In this document: positions 48,864-57,023 of the stretch, in pieces
Layout: every line of letters starts with the position of its first letter
Numbering within the stretch: position 1 is the first letter of the stretch
Position numbers and translations under genes: made by a program
The notes under the pieces: generated by a model
The model's database searches: none
What the model was told of the DNA's origin: nothing
Seen by the model: the letters and a program-made list of their open reading frames with translations, nothing else
Origin: Chloroflexota bacterium
GTDB lineage: Bacteria > Chloroflexota > Anaerolineae > Anaerolineales > UBA4823
Assembly: GCA_012516075.1 (NCBI GenBank)
Contig: JAAYXE010000159.1
Span: 30,822-94,821, forward strand
DNA length: 64,000 bases
Reading direction: 5' to 3'

Positions 48864-49697
48864 ATGACCGATCAAAAACCACAAGCCGCTGCCGGCTACC
48901 GCATCGATGCCGGCTATCATCGCCCAGACCCTGAGAATATCGCTATCGAGGCGAAGAATCTATCCGTTTACTACGGCAACTTCCGGGCAATTAAAGACAT
49001 CAACCTGTGCATCGAACGCCAGAAGGTGACGGCGATCATCGGCCCCTCCGGGAGCGGAAAGAGCACCCTGCTGCGCTCTTTCAACCGCATGAATGAACTG
49101 GTGCCGACGGCCCGCATCGAAGGAGAAATCCTCTTTCACGGCCAGAACATCTACGCCCCCGGGGTTGATCCCGTTGAAGTGCGGCGTCACATCGGCATGG
49201 TCTTCCAGAAGCCCAACCCGTTTCCCAAAAGCATCTATGAAAACGGCGCCTGGGGTGCGCGCATCAACGGCTATAAAGGCAGTATGGACGAGCTCGTCGA
49301 GCAGTCGCTGCGTCAGGCCGCCCTCTGGGACGAGGTCAAAGACAAGCTCCACCAGAGCGGCCTCTCCCTGTCCGGCGGCCAGCAGCAGCGCCTGTGCATC
49401 GCCCGCGCCATCGCCGTGAAGCCGGACATCATCCTCATGGACGAACCCGCCTCGGCGCTGGATCCCATCGCCACGCTCAAAATCGAGGAGCTCATGCGTA
49501 ACCTGGCCCGCAGTTACACCATCATCGTCGTCACCCACAACATGCAGCAGGCCGCCCGCGCCTCTGATTACACCGCCTTCATGACCATGGATGAGGACCG
49601 CGCCGGGATAATGGTAGAATATGGGGCAACAGAACAGATTTTCACCACTCCCCGCGATCAGCGCACAGAAGATTACATCACCGGGCGCTTCGGGTAA
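48864..49697 (+). CDS. pstB: Phosphate ABC transporter ATP-binding protein PstB
   Basis: The 277-aa ATPase has Walker A (GPSGSGKST), signature (LSGGQQQR), Walker B ([13 protein letters not shown]) and H-loop histidine ([18 protein letters not shown]) as expected of PstB, and a typical [16 protein letters not shown] end. It powers phosphate import with PstC and PstA. Confidence 0.97.
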   Translation: MTDQKPQAAAGYRIDAGYHRPDPENIAIEAKNLSVYYGNFRAIKDINLCIERQKVTAIIGPSGSGKSTLLRSFNRMNELVPTARIEGEILFHGQNIYAPGVDPVEVRRHIGMVFQKPNPFPKSIYENGAWGARINGYKGSMDELVEQSLRQAALWDEVKDKLHQSGLSLSGGQQQRLCIARAIAVKPDIILMDEPASALDPIATLKIEELMRNLARSYTIIVVTHNMQQAARASDYTAFMTMDEDRAGIMVEYGATEQIFTTPRDQRTEDYITGRFG

Positions 49698-49727
49698 GAT
49701 GGGGCGATCGAGAAAAGAAGGTGATTT

Positions 49728-50429
49728 ATGTCATCACTCACTCCCAGAGAAAGGTTTGACCGCAGCATTAAAGCGCTGTTCGATGAGGTCCTGGTGCTGG
49801 GGAGCATGGTGGAACAGGCTGTGCTGGAATCCATCGACGTGTTAGCCAGGCGCGATCTGGATGCCGCGCATGCCCTTTACCGCCGAGACGAACTGATCAA
49901 TCAAAAGCGCTACCAGATCGAAAAAGATGTCCTCACGTTGATCGCCACCCAGCAGCCAATGGCCAGAGACCTGCGCATCCTGTCTGCTGTGCTGGAGATC
50001 ATCACCGAGTTGGAGCGCATGGGTGATTACGGCAAGGGGATCGCCAAGATCACCATTTTGATGGGCGATGAACCGGTTGATATCCCCATCGCAGATTTAC
50101 GCCGCATGGCGGAACAGGGCCTGGACATGCTCCACCGTGCCCTGGGCGCCTTTATCGACCGCGACGATCAGACCGCGCGCAGCATCCCGAAGGAGGACGA
50201 TCAGATCGACGCGCTGTACAATCATATCTACCGGGAAGCGATCGCGCAGATCGTCAAAGAACCCGCCGCAAACGTTGACCAGGGCAACTACATCATCTGG
50301 GCCGCCCATAACCTGGAGCGCATGGCCGACCGAGTGACGAATATCTGCGAACGCATCGTCTTCGTCGTCACCGGTGAGATGCGCGAAATGGACGTGACCG
50401 ACGACGAACTGTACCCGCGCGCAGCTTAA
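49728..50429 (+). CDS. phoU: Phosphate-signalling protein PhoU
   Basis: The 233-aa protein has two three-helix PhoU domains. Signature metal-binding-type acidic/Asn blocks appear in DLRILSAVLEIITELERMGDYGKGIAKI and IIWAAHNLERMADRVTNICERIVF. PhoU links the Pst transporter to the PhoR-type kinase and represses the regulon when phosphate is high. It is 30 bases after pstB and followed by a terminator. Confidence 0.96.
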   Translation: MSSLTPRERFDRSIKALFDEVLVLGSMVEQAVLESIDVLARRDLDAAHALYRRDELINQKRYQIEKDVLTLIATQQPMARDLRILSAVLEIITELERMGDYGKGIAKITILMGDEPVDIPIADLRRMAEQGLDMLHRALGAFIDRDDQTARSIPKEDDQIDALYNHIYREAIAQIVKEPAANVDQGNYIIWAAHNLERMADRVTNICERIVFVVTGEMREMDVTDDELYPRAA

Positions 50430-50463
50430 CATTGGACCGACCGCCGAGCAGGCTGAACGACTT

Positions 50464-50500
50464 CCCCCCTTCCCACCCGTGAAGGGGGGCTTCGCTTTTT
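50464..50500 (+). terminator. Terminator after phoU
   Basis: CCCCCCTTC (50464-50472) pairs with GAAGGGGGG (50481-50489), followed by CTTCGCTTTTT. Confidence 0.85.
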
Positions 50501-50535
50501 GCCAGAAAACATACTAAAAAGAGGAAAAATGTCAG

Positions 50536-50564
50536 TTGTGTCAGCCCTGTACTATCGATAAACT
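50536..50564 (+). promoter_or_regulatory. Possible promoter of the Cys-Ala tail locus
   Basis: TTGTGT (50536-50541) and TAAACT (50559-50564) are 17 bp apart, 35 bases before the ATG at 50600. The match to consensus is moderate. Confidence 0.4.
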
Positions 50565-50599
50565 AGGATGGGGTTTTACTACCAGACTACGAGGTGAAA

Positions 50600-50971
50600 A
50601 TGAAAGCGCTCCAGATCATTGCCTATATCGCTGCCGGAATTCTGATATTCTTTGGGGTCCTGTTTATCTGGGCTGCTTTTGGTGAGCAGTTCAATTCAGG
50701 CTGGCTGGTTGCCGGGCTGATATCCGTCGGCATCGGGTTTGGGCTCGTTATCGTTGGCGTGCTGGCCGGACGCCGTGCCGCCGCCCAGGCCGCCCAGAAT
50801 GTCACGCTGAAGATCGACCTCCCGGCTGATGTCAACCTGGACACCCTCAAATGCCAGTCCTGCGGCGGGGCACTGACCCCCGATGACATTAAAATGGTGG
50901 CTGGCGCACCGGTGGTCACCTGCCCGTACTGTAAAACCACTTACCAGCTCACCGAAGAGCCCAAGTGGTAA
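50600..50971 (+). CDS. Two-helix membrane protein with cytoplasmic zinc ribbon
   Basis: The 123-aa protein starts at the ATG at 50600 (GAGGTG 3 bases before). Two helices (about residues 6-26 and 35-57) are followed by a zinc ribbon with CQSCGG and CPYC. It lies between the phoU terminator and the DUF2207-like gene, with 206 bases to the latter. It may belong to the same locus as the Cys-Ala tail protein, but a shared function is only inferred from position. Confidence 0.7.
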   Translation: MKALQIIAYIAAGILIFFGVLFIWAAFGEQFNSGWLVAGLISVGIGFGLVIVGVLAGRRAAAQAAQNVTLKIDLPADVNLDTLKCQSCGGALTPDDIKMVAGAPVVTCPYCKTTYQLTEEPKW

Positions 50972-51177
50972 GCCCCTTAACAACTTCCTGGATAACTGTA
51001 TCATTTCATTTCCTTCCGGACAGGCTCTCTCAACGTCGACAATGCCTGCCGTCCACCAGGCCGGTCCGGTCGCTCCGCCATCCTCAGCGCGCAGAGGCAG
51101 CGAAAGCCTACTCGCCTGAGAATGCGGTAAGTGAAATCGTGGAACCATTGGACCTTTTTAGAGACAGGGAAAAAGCA

Positions 51178-52866
51178 GTGAGAACAAAACGAACCGCCCT
51201 CCTCAGTCTGATTTTCATTCTCTGCATACTCCTGCTGGCGCCTGGCAGCGCCCTGGCCCAGGACTATTCCTACGAGCTTCCCCGCCAGACACTCGATGCC
51301 TACTGGAACTCAGACGGCACGCTCACCCTCGATTACCGCTTCTTCTTTCAGAACGACCCGGGAGCATCGCCGATCGATTTTGTCGACGTGCCTATGCCCA
51401 ATAACAGCTTTGACGAGGGCAGTGTGTCTGCCTGGGTGGACGACATACCGCTGACCTTTATCTCACGCGGTGATTACCAGGGCACCGGCACTGGTGTGGC
51501 TGTCGGTCTGGGAGATTACGCCATCCCACCCGGCGGGAGCGGCGAAGTGCGCGTCCTCATTACCGGGATTGAGCGCATGCTCTACCCGGACTCTGACGAT
51601 GAGAATTACGTCAGCGCTGTGATGGCGCCGGCCTGGTTCGAACCCGGCGGCGTTCACGGCACCACAGACCTGACCGTTACCTTCCACCTGCCGGAGGGCG
51701 TGCAGCCCGAAGAACCGCGCTGGCACGCCAGCCCATCAGGGTTCCCCTCCGAACCTGAGACCGGTTTCGACGATCAGGGCCGCGTCACCTATACCTGGCG
51801 GAGCGCACAGGCAGATCCAACCATCCAGAAAAACTTTGGCGCTTCCTTCCCGCTGTCTTACGTCCCTGCTGAAAGCGTTGTCCGGCCAGATCCGATGGAA
51901 TGGCTGGCGACAATATGTGGTGCTGTGACTGCAATCGCGCCGTTCCTGATTTTCTGCGGCATCCTGGTCGTGATCGGCGCGGTCAGTGCGGCTAACCAGC
52001 GCCGGCGCAAACTGCAGTACCTGCCGCCCAAAATTTCTATCGAAGGGCACGGGATCAAGCGCGGCCTGACCGCCGTTGAGGCCGCCATCCTCATGGAACA
52101 GCCCCTGGACAAAGTCCTGACGATGATCCTCTTTGGGGTCATCAAGAAGGGCGCGGCGACTGTAAGGTCCCGCGATCCTCTCGAGATCGAAGTGGCGGCA
52201 GAACTCCCTGAGGGGCTGCACCCTTACGAACGCAGCTTCCTGCAGGCGTTCAGCAAGCCGGGACGTGAACGCCGCAGCGCGCTGCAGAAGATGATGGTCG
52301 AGCTGGTGCGCGAGGTTTCCCGGAAGATGAAGGGCTTCAGCCGCCGCGAGACCATCGCTTATTACGATGACATCATCAAGAGAGCCTGGAGTGAGGTTGA
52401 AGCGGCCGATACCCCCGAGGTTAAGAGCCAGAAATACGATGAAGTCATGGAATGGACCATGCTGGACCGCAACTACGAAGGACGCACCCGCGAAGTCTTC
52501 CGCTCGGACCCTGTGTACGTGCCCGTCTGGTGGCCGCGCTACGATCCAACCTATGGGCGTGGGACGACCACAACCGGGAGAGCAACCCCAACCACTGCTC
52601 CGTCCCAATCGAGCCAGCCCTCTATGCCCACACTCCCGGGTTCCGCTTTTGCCGGCTCCGTGGTCACCGGTGTGCAGAACTTCGCCACCAGCGTGGTCGG
52701 CAATCTGACCGATTTCACCAGCCGTATCACCAGCCAGACCAACCCACCGCCCAAAACCACCAGCTCCACCTCCTCGGGTAGAAGCGGTGGGGGCGGGGGA
52801 TGCGCCTGTGCGTGCGCCTGTGCCTGTGCTGGCTGTGCCTGCGCCTGCGCCGGAGGAGGCAGATAA
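51178..52866 (+). CDS. DUF2207-like membrane protein with a C-terminal Cys-Ala repeat tail
   Basis: The 562-aa product (GTG start at 51178) has a signal peptide (LIFILCILLLAPGSALA), an outer beta-rich domain with DUF2207-type patterns (residues ~30-235), one membrane helix (~242-270) ended by RRRK, and a cytoplasmic part. After a Pro/Thr/Ser-rich linker the tail, residues 542-558, reads CACACACACAGCACACA, then GGGR. By positive-inside topology the tail is cytoplasmic. The next gene, a radical SAM enzyme, starts 3 bases after the stop. I infer that the tail is the substrate for that enzyme. Mixed TGC/TGT and GCC/GCG/GCT codons argue against simple DNA repeat slippage. Confidence 0.82.
   Translation: MRTKRTALLSLIFILCILLLAPGSALAQDYSYELPRQTLDAYWNSDGTLTLDYRFFFQNDPGASPIDFVDVPMPNNSFDEGSVSAWVDDIPLTFISRGDYQGTGTGVAVGLGDYAIPPGGSGEVRVLITGIERMLYPDSDDENYVSAVMAPAWFEPGGVHGTTDLTVTFHLPEGVQPEEPRWHASPSGFPSEPETGFDDQGRVTYTWRSAQADPTIQKNFGASFPLSYVPAESVVRPDPMEWLATICGAVTAIAPFLIFCGILVVIGAVSAANQRRRKLQYLPPKISIEGHGIKRGLTAVEAAILMEQPLDKVLTMILFGVIKKGAATVRSRDPLEIEVAAELPEGLHPYERSFLQAFSKPGRERRSALQKMMVELVREVSRKMKGFSRRETIAYYDDIIKRAWSEVEAADTPEVKSQKYDEVMEWTMLDRNYEGRTREVFRSDPVYVPVWWPRYDPTYGRGTTTTGRATPTTAPSQSSQPSMPTLPGSAFAGSVVTGVQNFATSVVGNLTDFTSRITSQTNPPPKTTSSTSSGRSGGGGGCACACACACAGCACACAGGGR
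52801..52851 (+). repeat. Cys-Ala dipeptide repeat encoding region
   Basis: Seventeen codons encode five CA units, one Gly and three more CA units (eight cysteines in total). It sits between a GGGGG stretch and the final GGGR of the preceding gene product. Confidence 0.95.
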
Positions 52867-52869
52867 CGG

Positions 52870-54264
52870 ATGGGGCTGAAATCGCTTGTCAACCGTCTGA
52901 CCACCAGACCGGCTTCCCCATCCGCTGACATCCCCGCCCCGGGCCTCTACCACTACGTCTGGACGACTGCCGGCGGGATCCTCCCGGGCGGCGAGTGGCG
53001 CCGGCTGCTATCTACAGATGAGATGCATGCCGGACACAGCCGCATCCACCTGCGGCTCGATGCCGACGGCAGCGGCGTGCTGCTGGTCAACGCCAGCCGG
53101 GTGATGCACCTCAACCCCACGGCTGCTCTGATGGCATACCTGGCCCTGGAAAACCGGACGCCGGAAAGCGCCGTGCAGGTCCTTCGCAGGGTCTACCGTG
53201 TTTCCCCTGCCCAGGCCCGCGATGACTATGCGCAAATCGCCACCACCATCCAGCAGCTCGTCCTCCCCGACGGCGCCTGCCCCGTCCACCAGCTCGAGCT
53301 CGAGATTGAACCCCCATTTTCCGCCCGGCCGTCCGCGCCTTACCGCATGGACCTGGCCCTCACCTATCGCTGCAATAACGACTGCCCGCACTGCTACAAC
53401 GCCCGCCCGCGCTCCTTCCCCGAGATGGACACTGCCCGGTGGAAGCGCGTGATCGATCGCGTCTGGGATCAGGGCATCCCGCACCTGGTCTTCACCGGCG
53501 GCGAACCGACTCTCCACAGCGATCTGCCTGAGTTGATCGCCTATGCCGAAGGGCTGGGCCTGATCACTGGCTTAAACACCAACGGCCGCCGCCTCAGCGA
53601 CCCGGCCTTCCTCGACCGCCTGGTGCAGGCCGGCCTGGATCACGTCCAGATCACCGTGGAATCCCATGATCCCGCCATCCACGACCTCATGGTCGGCCGG
53701 CGCGGCGCCTGGAAGCAGACCATCGCCGGTTTGAAGAATGCGCTCTCCGCCCGCCTGTTCGTGATGACCAACACCACCATGCTGCGTCACAACAGCCCCT
53801 TCCTGGCACAGACCCTCGACTTCCTGGGCGAGCTCGGCGTGCCCACCATCGGCCTGAATGCACTGATCTACGCCGGCCACGGACGATCGGTCGGCACCGG
53901 CCTCAGCGAGAGAGAGCTGCACCCCCTGCTTGAGATCGCCCGCGAAAAGACCGCCGCATACAACCAGCGCCTGATCTGGTACACCCCCACGCAGTACTGC
54001 AATTTCGATCCCATGCAGCTCGACCTGGGCGTGAAGGGCTGCACCGCGGCTCTGTATAATATGTGCGTCGAACCCGATGGCGCCGTCCTCCCCTGTCAGT
54101 CATACTACCAGCCGCTGGGGAATCTGCTGGAGGATGACTGGGATTCCATCTGGAACCACGAACTGGCCGTTTACCTGCGCGAGCGCCGCTATATCCCGGA
54201 GAAATGCAGCGGCTGCAGCCTGCTCAGCGAGTGCGGCGGCGGCTGCCCGCTTTCTCTGCTCTGA
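52870..54264 (+). CDS. Radical SAM/SPASM protein with PqqD-like N-terminal domain
   Basis: The 464-aa enzyme has three parts. Residues ~56-120 (RIHLRLDADGSGVLLVNASRVMHLNPTAA) form a PqqD-like domain of the kind that binds a peptide substrate. The radical SAM core has C168-x3-C172-x2-C175 in TYRCNNDCPHCYN and the GGEPTL block. The C-terminal SPASM domain (CTAALYNMCVEPDGAVLPC and CSGCSLLSECGGGC) provides further cluster ligands. Such enzymes modify peptides or proteins with thioether, C-C or epimerised bonds. It directly follows the Cys-Ala tail protein, and a paralogue lacking the cysteines follows. The modification is not known. Confidence 0.92.
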   Translation: MGLKSLVNRLTTRPASPSADIPAPGLYHYVWTTAGGILPGGEWRRLLSTDEMHAGHSRIHLRLDADGSGVLLVNASRVMHLNPTAALMAYLALENRTPESAVQVLRRVYRVSPAQARDDYAQIATTIQQLVLPDGACPVHQLELEIEPPFSARPSAPYRMDLALTYRCNNDCPHCYNARPRSFPEMDTARWKRVIDRVWDQGIPHLVFTGGEPTLHSDLPELIAYAEGLGLITGLNTNGRRLSDPAFLDRLVQAGLDHVQITVESHDPAIHDLMVGRRGAWKQTIAGLKNALSARLFVMTNTTMLRHNSPFLAQTLDFLGELGVPTIGLNALIYAGHGRSVGTGLSERELHPLLEIAREKTAAYNQRLIWYTPTQYCNFDPMQLDLGVKGCTAALYNMCVEPDGAVLPCQSYYQPLGNLLEDDWDSIWNHELAVYLRERRYIPEKCSGCSLLSECGGGCPLSLL

Positions 54265-54297
54265 TCCGATTGTCCACCTGCAAGGGAGATAATAAAG

Positions 54298-55443
54298 ATG
54301 TCCAGTCTTCGAGAAACCATCCGCAGTCTTTTCACTCCCGTCCGGCCGCTGCCCCCTGGTTCTTACCACTACCAGGCGCCTCCTGCGGATGAACGCAGCT
54401 ACCGCCTGCACCTGCGCCTGGAAGCAGATGGGCAGGGGATCCTGATCGTCAACGCTTCGACCATCCTGCACCTCAACCCCACGGCCGCTGAATATGCTTT
54501 TTACCTGGTCCAGAACCTGCCCGAAGACCAGGTGGCAAAGAATATGGCAGCCCGCTACCGTGTCCCCCAGGAAAAGGCGCTGCAGGATTACCGAGATTTC
54601 AAAGATCGCATCGATACACTCATCAGCACCCCAGATCTTGACCCGGTCACCTTTCTGGATTTCGAGCGCCAGGAGCCCTTCTCCGGCGAGATATCCGCCC
54701 CTTACCGCCTGGACTGCGCCCTCACCTACCGCCTGCCTGAAGGGGCGGCTCCAGCTGCAGCGCCCACAGACCGGGTCACCCGCGAGCTGACCACGGATGA
54801 ATGGAAGACCGTGCTCGACAAGGCCTGGAACGCCGGCATCCCGCACGTTATATTTACCGGCGGCGAACCGACCTTGCGCGAGGATCTGGCGGATCTGATC
54901 GTCCATGCAGAGAAGAACAACCAGGTGACCGGCCTGATGACCGATGGGCTGCGCCTGGCCGGTCCGGAATACCTGGATTCACTCCTGCAGTCCGGCCTCG
55001 ACCACCTGACCCTGATCCTGCGCCCCGAGATCGAAACATCCTGGACGGCCCTGCAGCAGATGCTGGCCGCCGACCTGTTTGTCGCCGTGCACCTCACCCT
55101 GAATGAGCACAACCAGGAACAGCTTGCATCGCTGCTGGAGCGCCTGGCCGGAATGGGTGTCCATGCGGTCTCACTCAGCGCCAGCAGCCTTTCCCTGGCT
55201 GACCAGCTCGATGATCTGCGCGGACAGGCAGCCAGCCTGAACCTGGATCTGGTCTGGAACCTGCCGGTGCCCTATTCGGCTCTCAACCCGGTCGCCCTGG
55301 AAACCGATGGGATGGAAGAGCCTGAGGGCGCAGGGAAAGCCTGGCTGTATGTGGAGCCCGACGGCGATGTGCTGCCGGCGCAGGGGATCCAGCGCAGGAT
55401 GGGCAACCTGCTCACTGACCCCTGGGAACAGATCTGGAGCTGA
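54298..55443 (+). CDS. Radical SAM-like pseudoenzyme (iron-sulfur cysteines lost) with PqqD-like domain
   Basis: The 381-aa protein is a paralogue of the preceding enzyme. Both share the PqqD-like block (RLHLRLEADGQGILIVNASTILHLNPTAA; here ~residues 37-65) and the GGEPTL region (FTGGEPTLREDLADLI). Where the partner has CxxxCxxC, this protein has TYRLPEGAAPAAAPT, and the SPASM cysteines are gone (WLYVEPDGDVLPAQGIQRRMGNL); it ends 50 residues early. It cannot hold the catalytic 4Fe-4S cluster. A role as a substrate-binding or scaffolding partner is the most plausible reading. Start spacing from the enzyme is 33 bases. Confidence 0.88.
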   Translation: MSSLRETIRSLFTPVRPLPPGSYHYQAPPADERSYRLHLRLEADGQGILIVNASTILHLNPTAAEYAFYLVQNLPEDQVAKNMAARYRVPQEKALQDYRDFKDRIDTLISTPDLDPVTFLDFERQEPFSGEISAPYRLDCALTYRLPEGAAPAAAPTDRVTRELTTDEWKTVLDKAWNAGIPHVIFTGGEPTLREDLADLIVHAEKNNQVTGLMTDGLRLAGPEYLDSLLQSGLDHLTLILRPEIETSWTALQQMLAADLFVAVHLTLNEHNQEQLASLLERLAGMGVHAVSLSASSLSLADQLDDLRGQAASLNLDLVWNLPVPYSALNPVALETDGMEEPEGAGKAWLYVEPDGDVLPAQGIQRRMGNLLTDPWEQIWS

Positions 55444-55453
55444 GGAAGGCTCG

Positions 55454-56212
55454 ATGTCCTTATCAGTTTCAGCGTGGCACCGGCGCTATCAACAGCAGGC
55501 CGGCTGGACGTTCACCATTCGCCAATCTTTGTTTGCGCGCGCCGGGCTGGAGAATGCCCGGCGCGTTCTCGACGTGGGCTGCGGAACCGGTGTGCTGTCT
55601 GCCGAAGTGGCCGGGAAGGCGCAGGCCGTATACGGCCTGGATCTGGCACTGGAACCGCTGCAGTTCGCCCGGCATGCAGCCCCCGGGCCCGCATACACCC
55701 GGGGCGACGCGCACTGGCTTCCCTACCGGAACGACTGCTTCGATATCGTCTTCTGCCATTTCCTGCTGCTCTGGGTCGCCGATCTGGTACGCGCGGCAGC
55801 GGAGATGAAGCGCGTGACACGGCCTGGCGGTTCCGTGCTCCTCCTGGCCGAGCCGGACTACGGCGGGCGCATCGATTACCCCTCAGAGCTTGCCCGGCTG
55901 GGCTCTCTTCAGGCGGAAGCGCTGGCCCGCCAGGGCGCCAGCATAAACACAGGCCGCCGTCTGGGAGAGATCCTGGGCCGGGCCGGTCTGCAGCCGCTGG
56001 AAACCGGACTGCTGGGCGGGCAGTGGACCTCGCCTCCTTCCCCGGAAGATTGGGAAAATGAGTGGACCGTACTGCGCGCGGACCTGCAGGGCATGGTGAC
56101 CTCTGCCGAACTCGACAGGCTGCAGGAGATCGACCGGCAGGCCTGGCAGGCGGGCAGCCGCGTGCTGTTTGTCCCCACGTTTTACGCCTGGGGCCGCAAG
56201 CCTGCTAATTAA
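55454..56212 (+). CDS. Class I SAM-dependent methyltransferase of the Cys-Ala tail locus
   Basis: The 252-aa product has a Rossmann methyltransferase fold: motif I VLDVGCGTGVLS, acidic end of beta 2 (YGLDLAL), GDAHWLPYRNDCFDIVFC (motif II-like region) and RPGGSVLLL. The start at 55454 is preceded by AGGAAGG and lies 10 bases after the pseudoenzyme stop; a longer in-frame start at 55307 would overlap that gene. The substrate is unknown; gene order suggests the same modified protein tail. A terminator follows. Confidence 0.9.
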   Translation: MSLSVSAWHRRYQQQAGWTFTIRQSLFARAGLENARRVLDVGCGTGVLSAEVAGKAQAVYGLDLALEPLQFARHAAPGPAYTRGDAHWLPYRNDCFDIVFCHFLLLWVADLVRAAAEMKRVTRPGGSVLLLAEPDYGGRIDYPSELARLGSLQAEALARQGASINTGRRLGEILGRAGLQPLETGLLGGQWTSPPSPEDWENEWTVLRADLQGMVTSAELDRLQEIDRQAWQAGSRVLFVPTFYAWGRKPAN

Positions 56213-56243
56213 AAAAACCGCCCCGTCTGCTGCGGGGCGGTTT
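56211..56243. terminator. Bidirectional terminator between the methyltransferase and suf genes
   Basis: AAACCGCCCCG (56215-56225) pairs with CGGGGCGGTTT (56233-56243), loop TCTGCTG. A and T runs on each side let it serve both convergent transcripts. Confidence 0.93.
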
Positions 56244-56260
56244 ACCAATTTCCTTTTGAG

Positions 56261-56611
56261 TTATTCTTTGAGGGGCAGACCGACTTCGATCTGCCCGTCC
56301 TGCACACGTGTCGGGTAAGCGGGGATATCCACGATCGCCGGCAGTGAGAGGACTTTCCCGGTGCGCACGTCGAAGGTGGCACCGTGGCGCGGGCAGGTGA
56401 TCACATAACCATCCAGCTCCCCGTCTCCCAGCGGCCCGTCGTCGTGCGAGCAAACATCCGCAATGGCGAAGTATTCCCCGCCGATGTTGAAGACGACAAT
56501 GGTTTCGTTGTCGATTTCGACAAACAGGCGTTCTCCGTTCGGAAGCTCCTCCACCGGAGCAACGGCAATGAATTCACATTTGTCCGGGTCGAGTGTCTTG
56601 TAGTTGTACAC
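56261..56611 (-). CDS. Rieske-type ferredoxin subunit in the suf operon
   Basis: The 116-aa protein is a Rieske [2Fe-2S] ferredoxin: CSHDDGPL and CPRHGATFD supply the two Cys and two His. Free-standing Rieske proteins at the end of suf operons are common in several phyla, probably as an electron donor or cluster client. It is the last gene of the suf operon, 10 bases after sufU. Confidence 0.9.
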   Translation of the reverse strand: MYNYKTLDPDKCEFIAVAPVEELPNGERLFVEIDNETIVVFNIGGEYFAIADVCSHDDGPLGDGELDGYVITCPRHGATFDVRTGKVLSLPAIVDIPAYPTRVQDGQIEVGLPLKE

Positions 56612-56621
56612 AGCAGCTCCC

Positions 56622-57017
56622 TCATTCGATAAGATCGTCGCTCGCTTCGGGGACGCCGTACACTCCTGCTTTCAACACTTTCAGCGAGAGCAGCGCACAC
56701 TTCAATCGCACAGGCCCCAGATCGAGCCCGAGCAGATCCAGTAGATCATCCTTGGTCAGCGCTTTGACCTCTTCCAGGGTCTTCCCCTGGATCGTTTCCA
56801 TGAGCAGGTCCGCCGAGGCCTGGGAGATGGCGCAGCCGTGCCCGCTGAAAGCAGCCTCGGTTACCTTTCCGGAGTCATCCACCCGCAGATCGATGCGGAT
56901 ATGGTCCCCGCAAAGCGGATTTTCGTCAGCAAATGAAATATCGTGTGGGTCCAGCTCGCCGCGGTACTGCGGGTTTTTATAGCGATCGATAATCAGTTCG
57001 CGATATAGATCATCCAT
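56622..57017 (-). CDS. sufU: SufU-type zinc-dependent sulfurtransferase/scaffold
   Basis: The 131-aa protein has the IscU-like fold with its three cysteines in NPLCGD, GHGCAISQAS and RLKCALLSLK; the insertion between the last two blocks (DLLDLLGLDLGPVRLKC) is that of SufU rather than IscU. In Bacillus SufU accepts sulfur from SufS. It starts only 6 bases after the sufS stop. Confidence 0.92.
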   Translation of the reverse strand: MDDLYRELIIDRYKNPQYRGELDPHDISFADENPLCGDHIRIDLRVDDSGKVTEAAFSGHGCAISQASADLLMETIQGKTLEEVKALTKDDLLDLLGLDLGPVRLKCALLSLKVLKAGVYGVPEASDDLIE

Positions 57018-57023
57018 AGCCGG

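Noticed and set aside
50972..51177. A short RiPP precursor peptide before the radical SAM gene
   Set aside because: The gap has only one short frame (about 25 codons, from 51042) without cysteine or a leader-like pattern or ribosome-binding site. The protein tail is a better candidate substrate.
52801..52851. The Cys-Ala repeat as a DNA microsatellite
   Set aside because: Synonymous codons vary without a fixed pattern, so replication slippage alone does not explain it.
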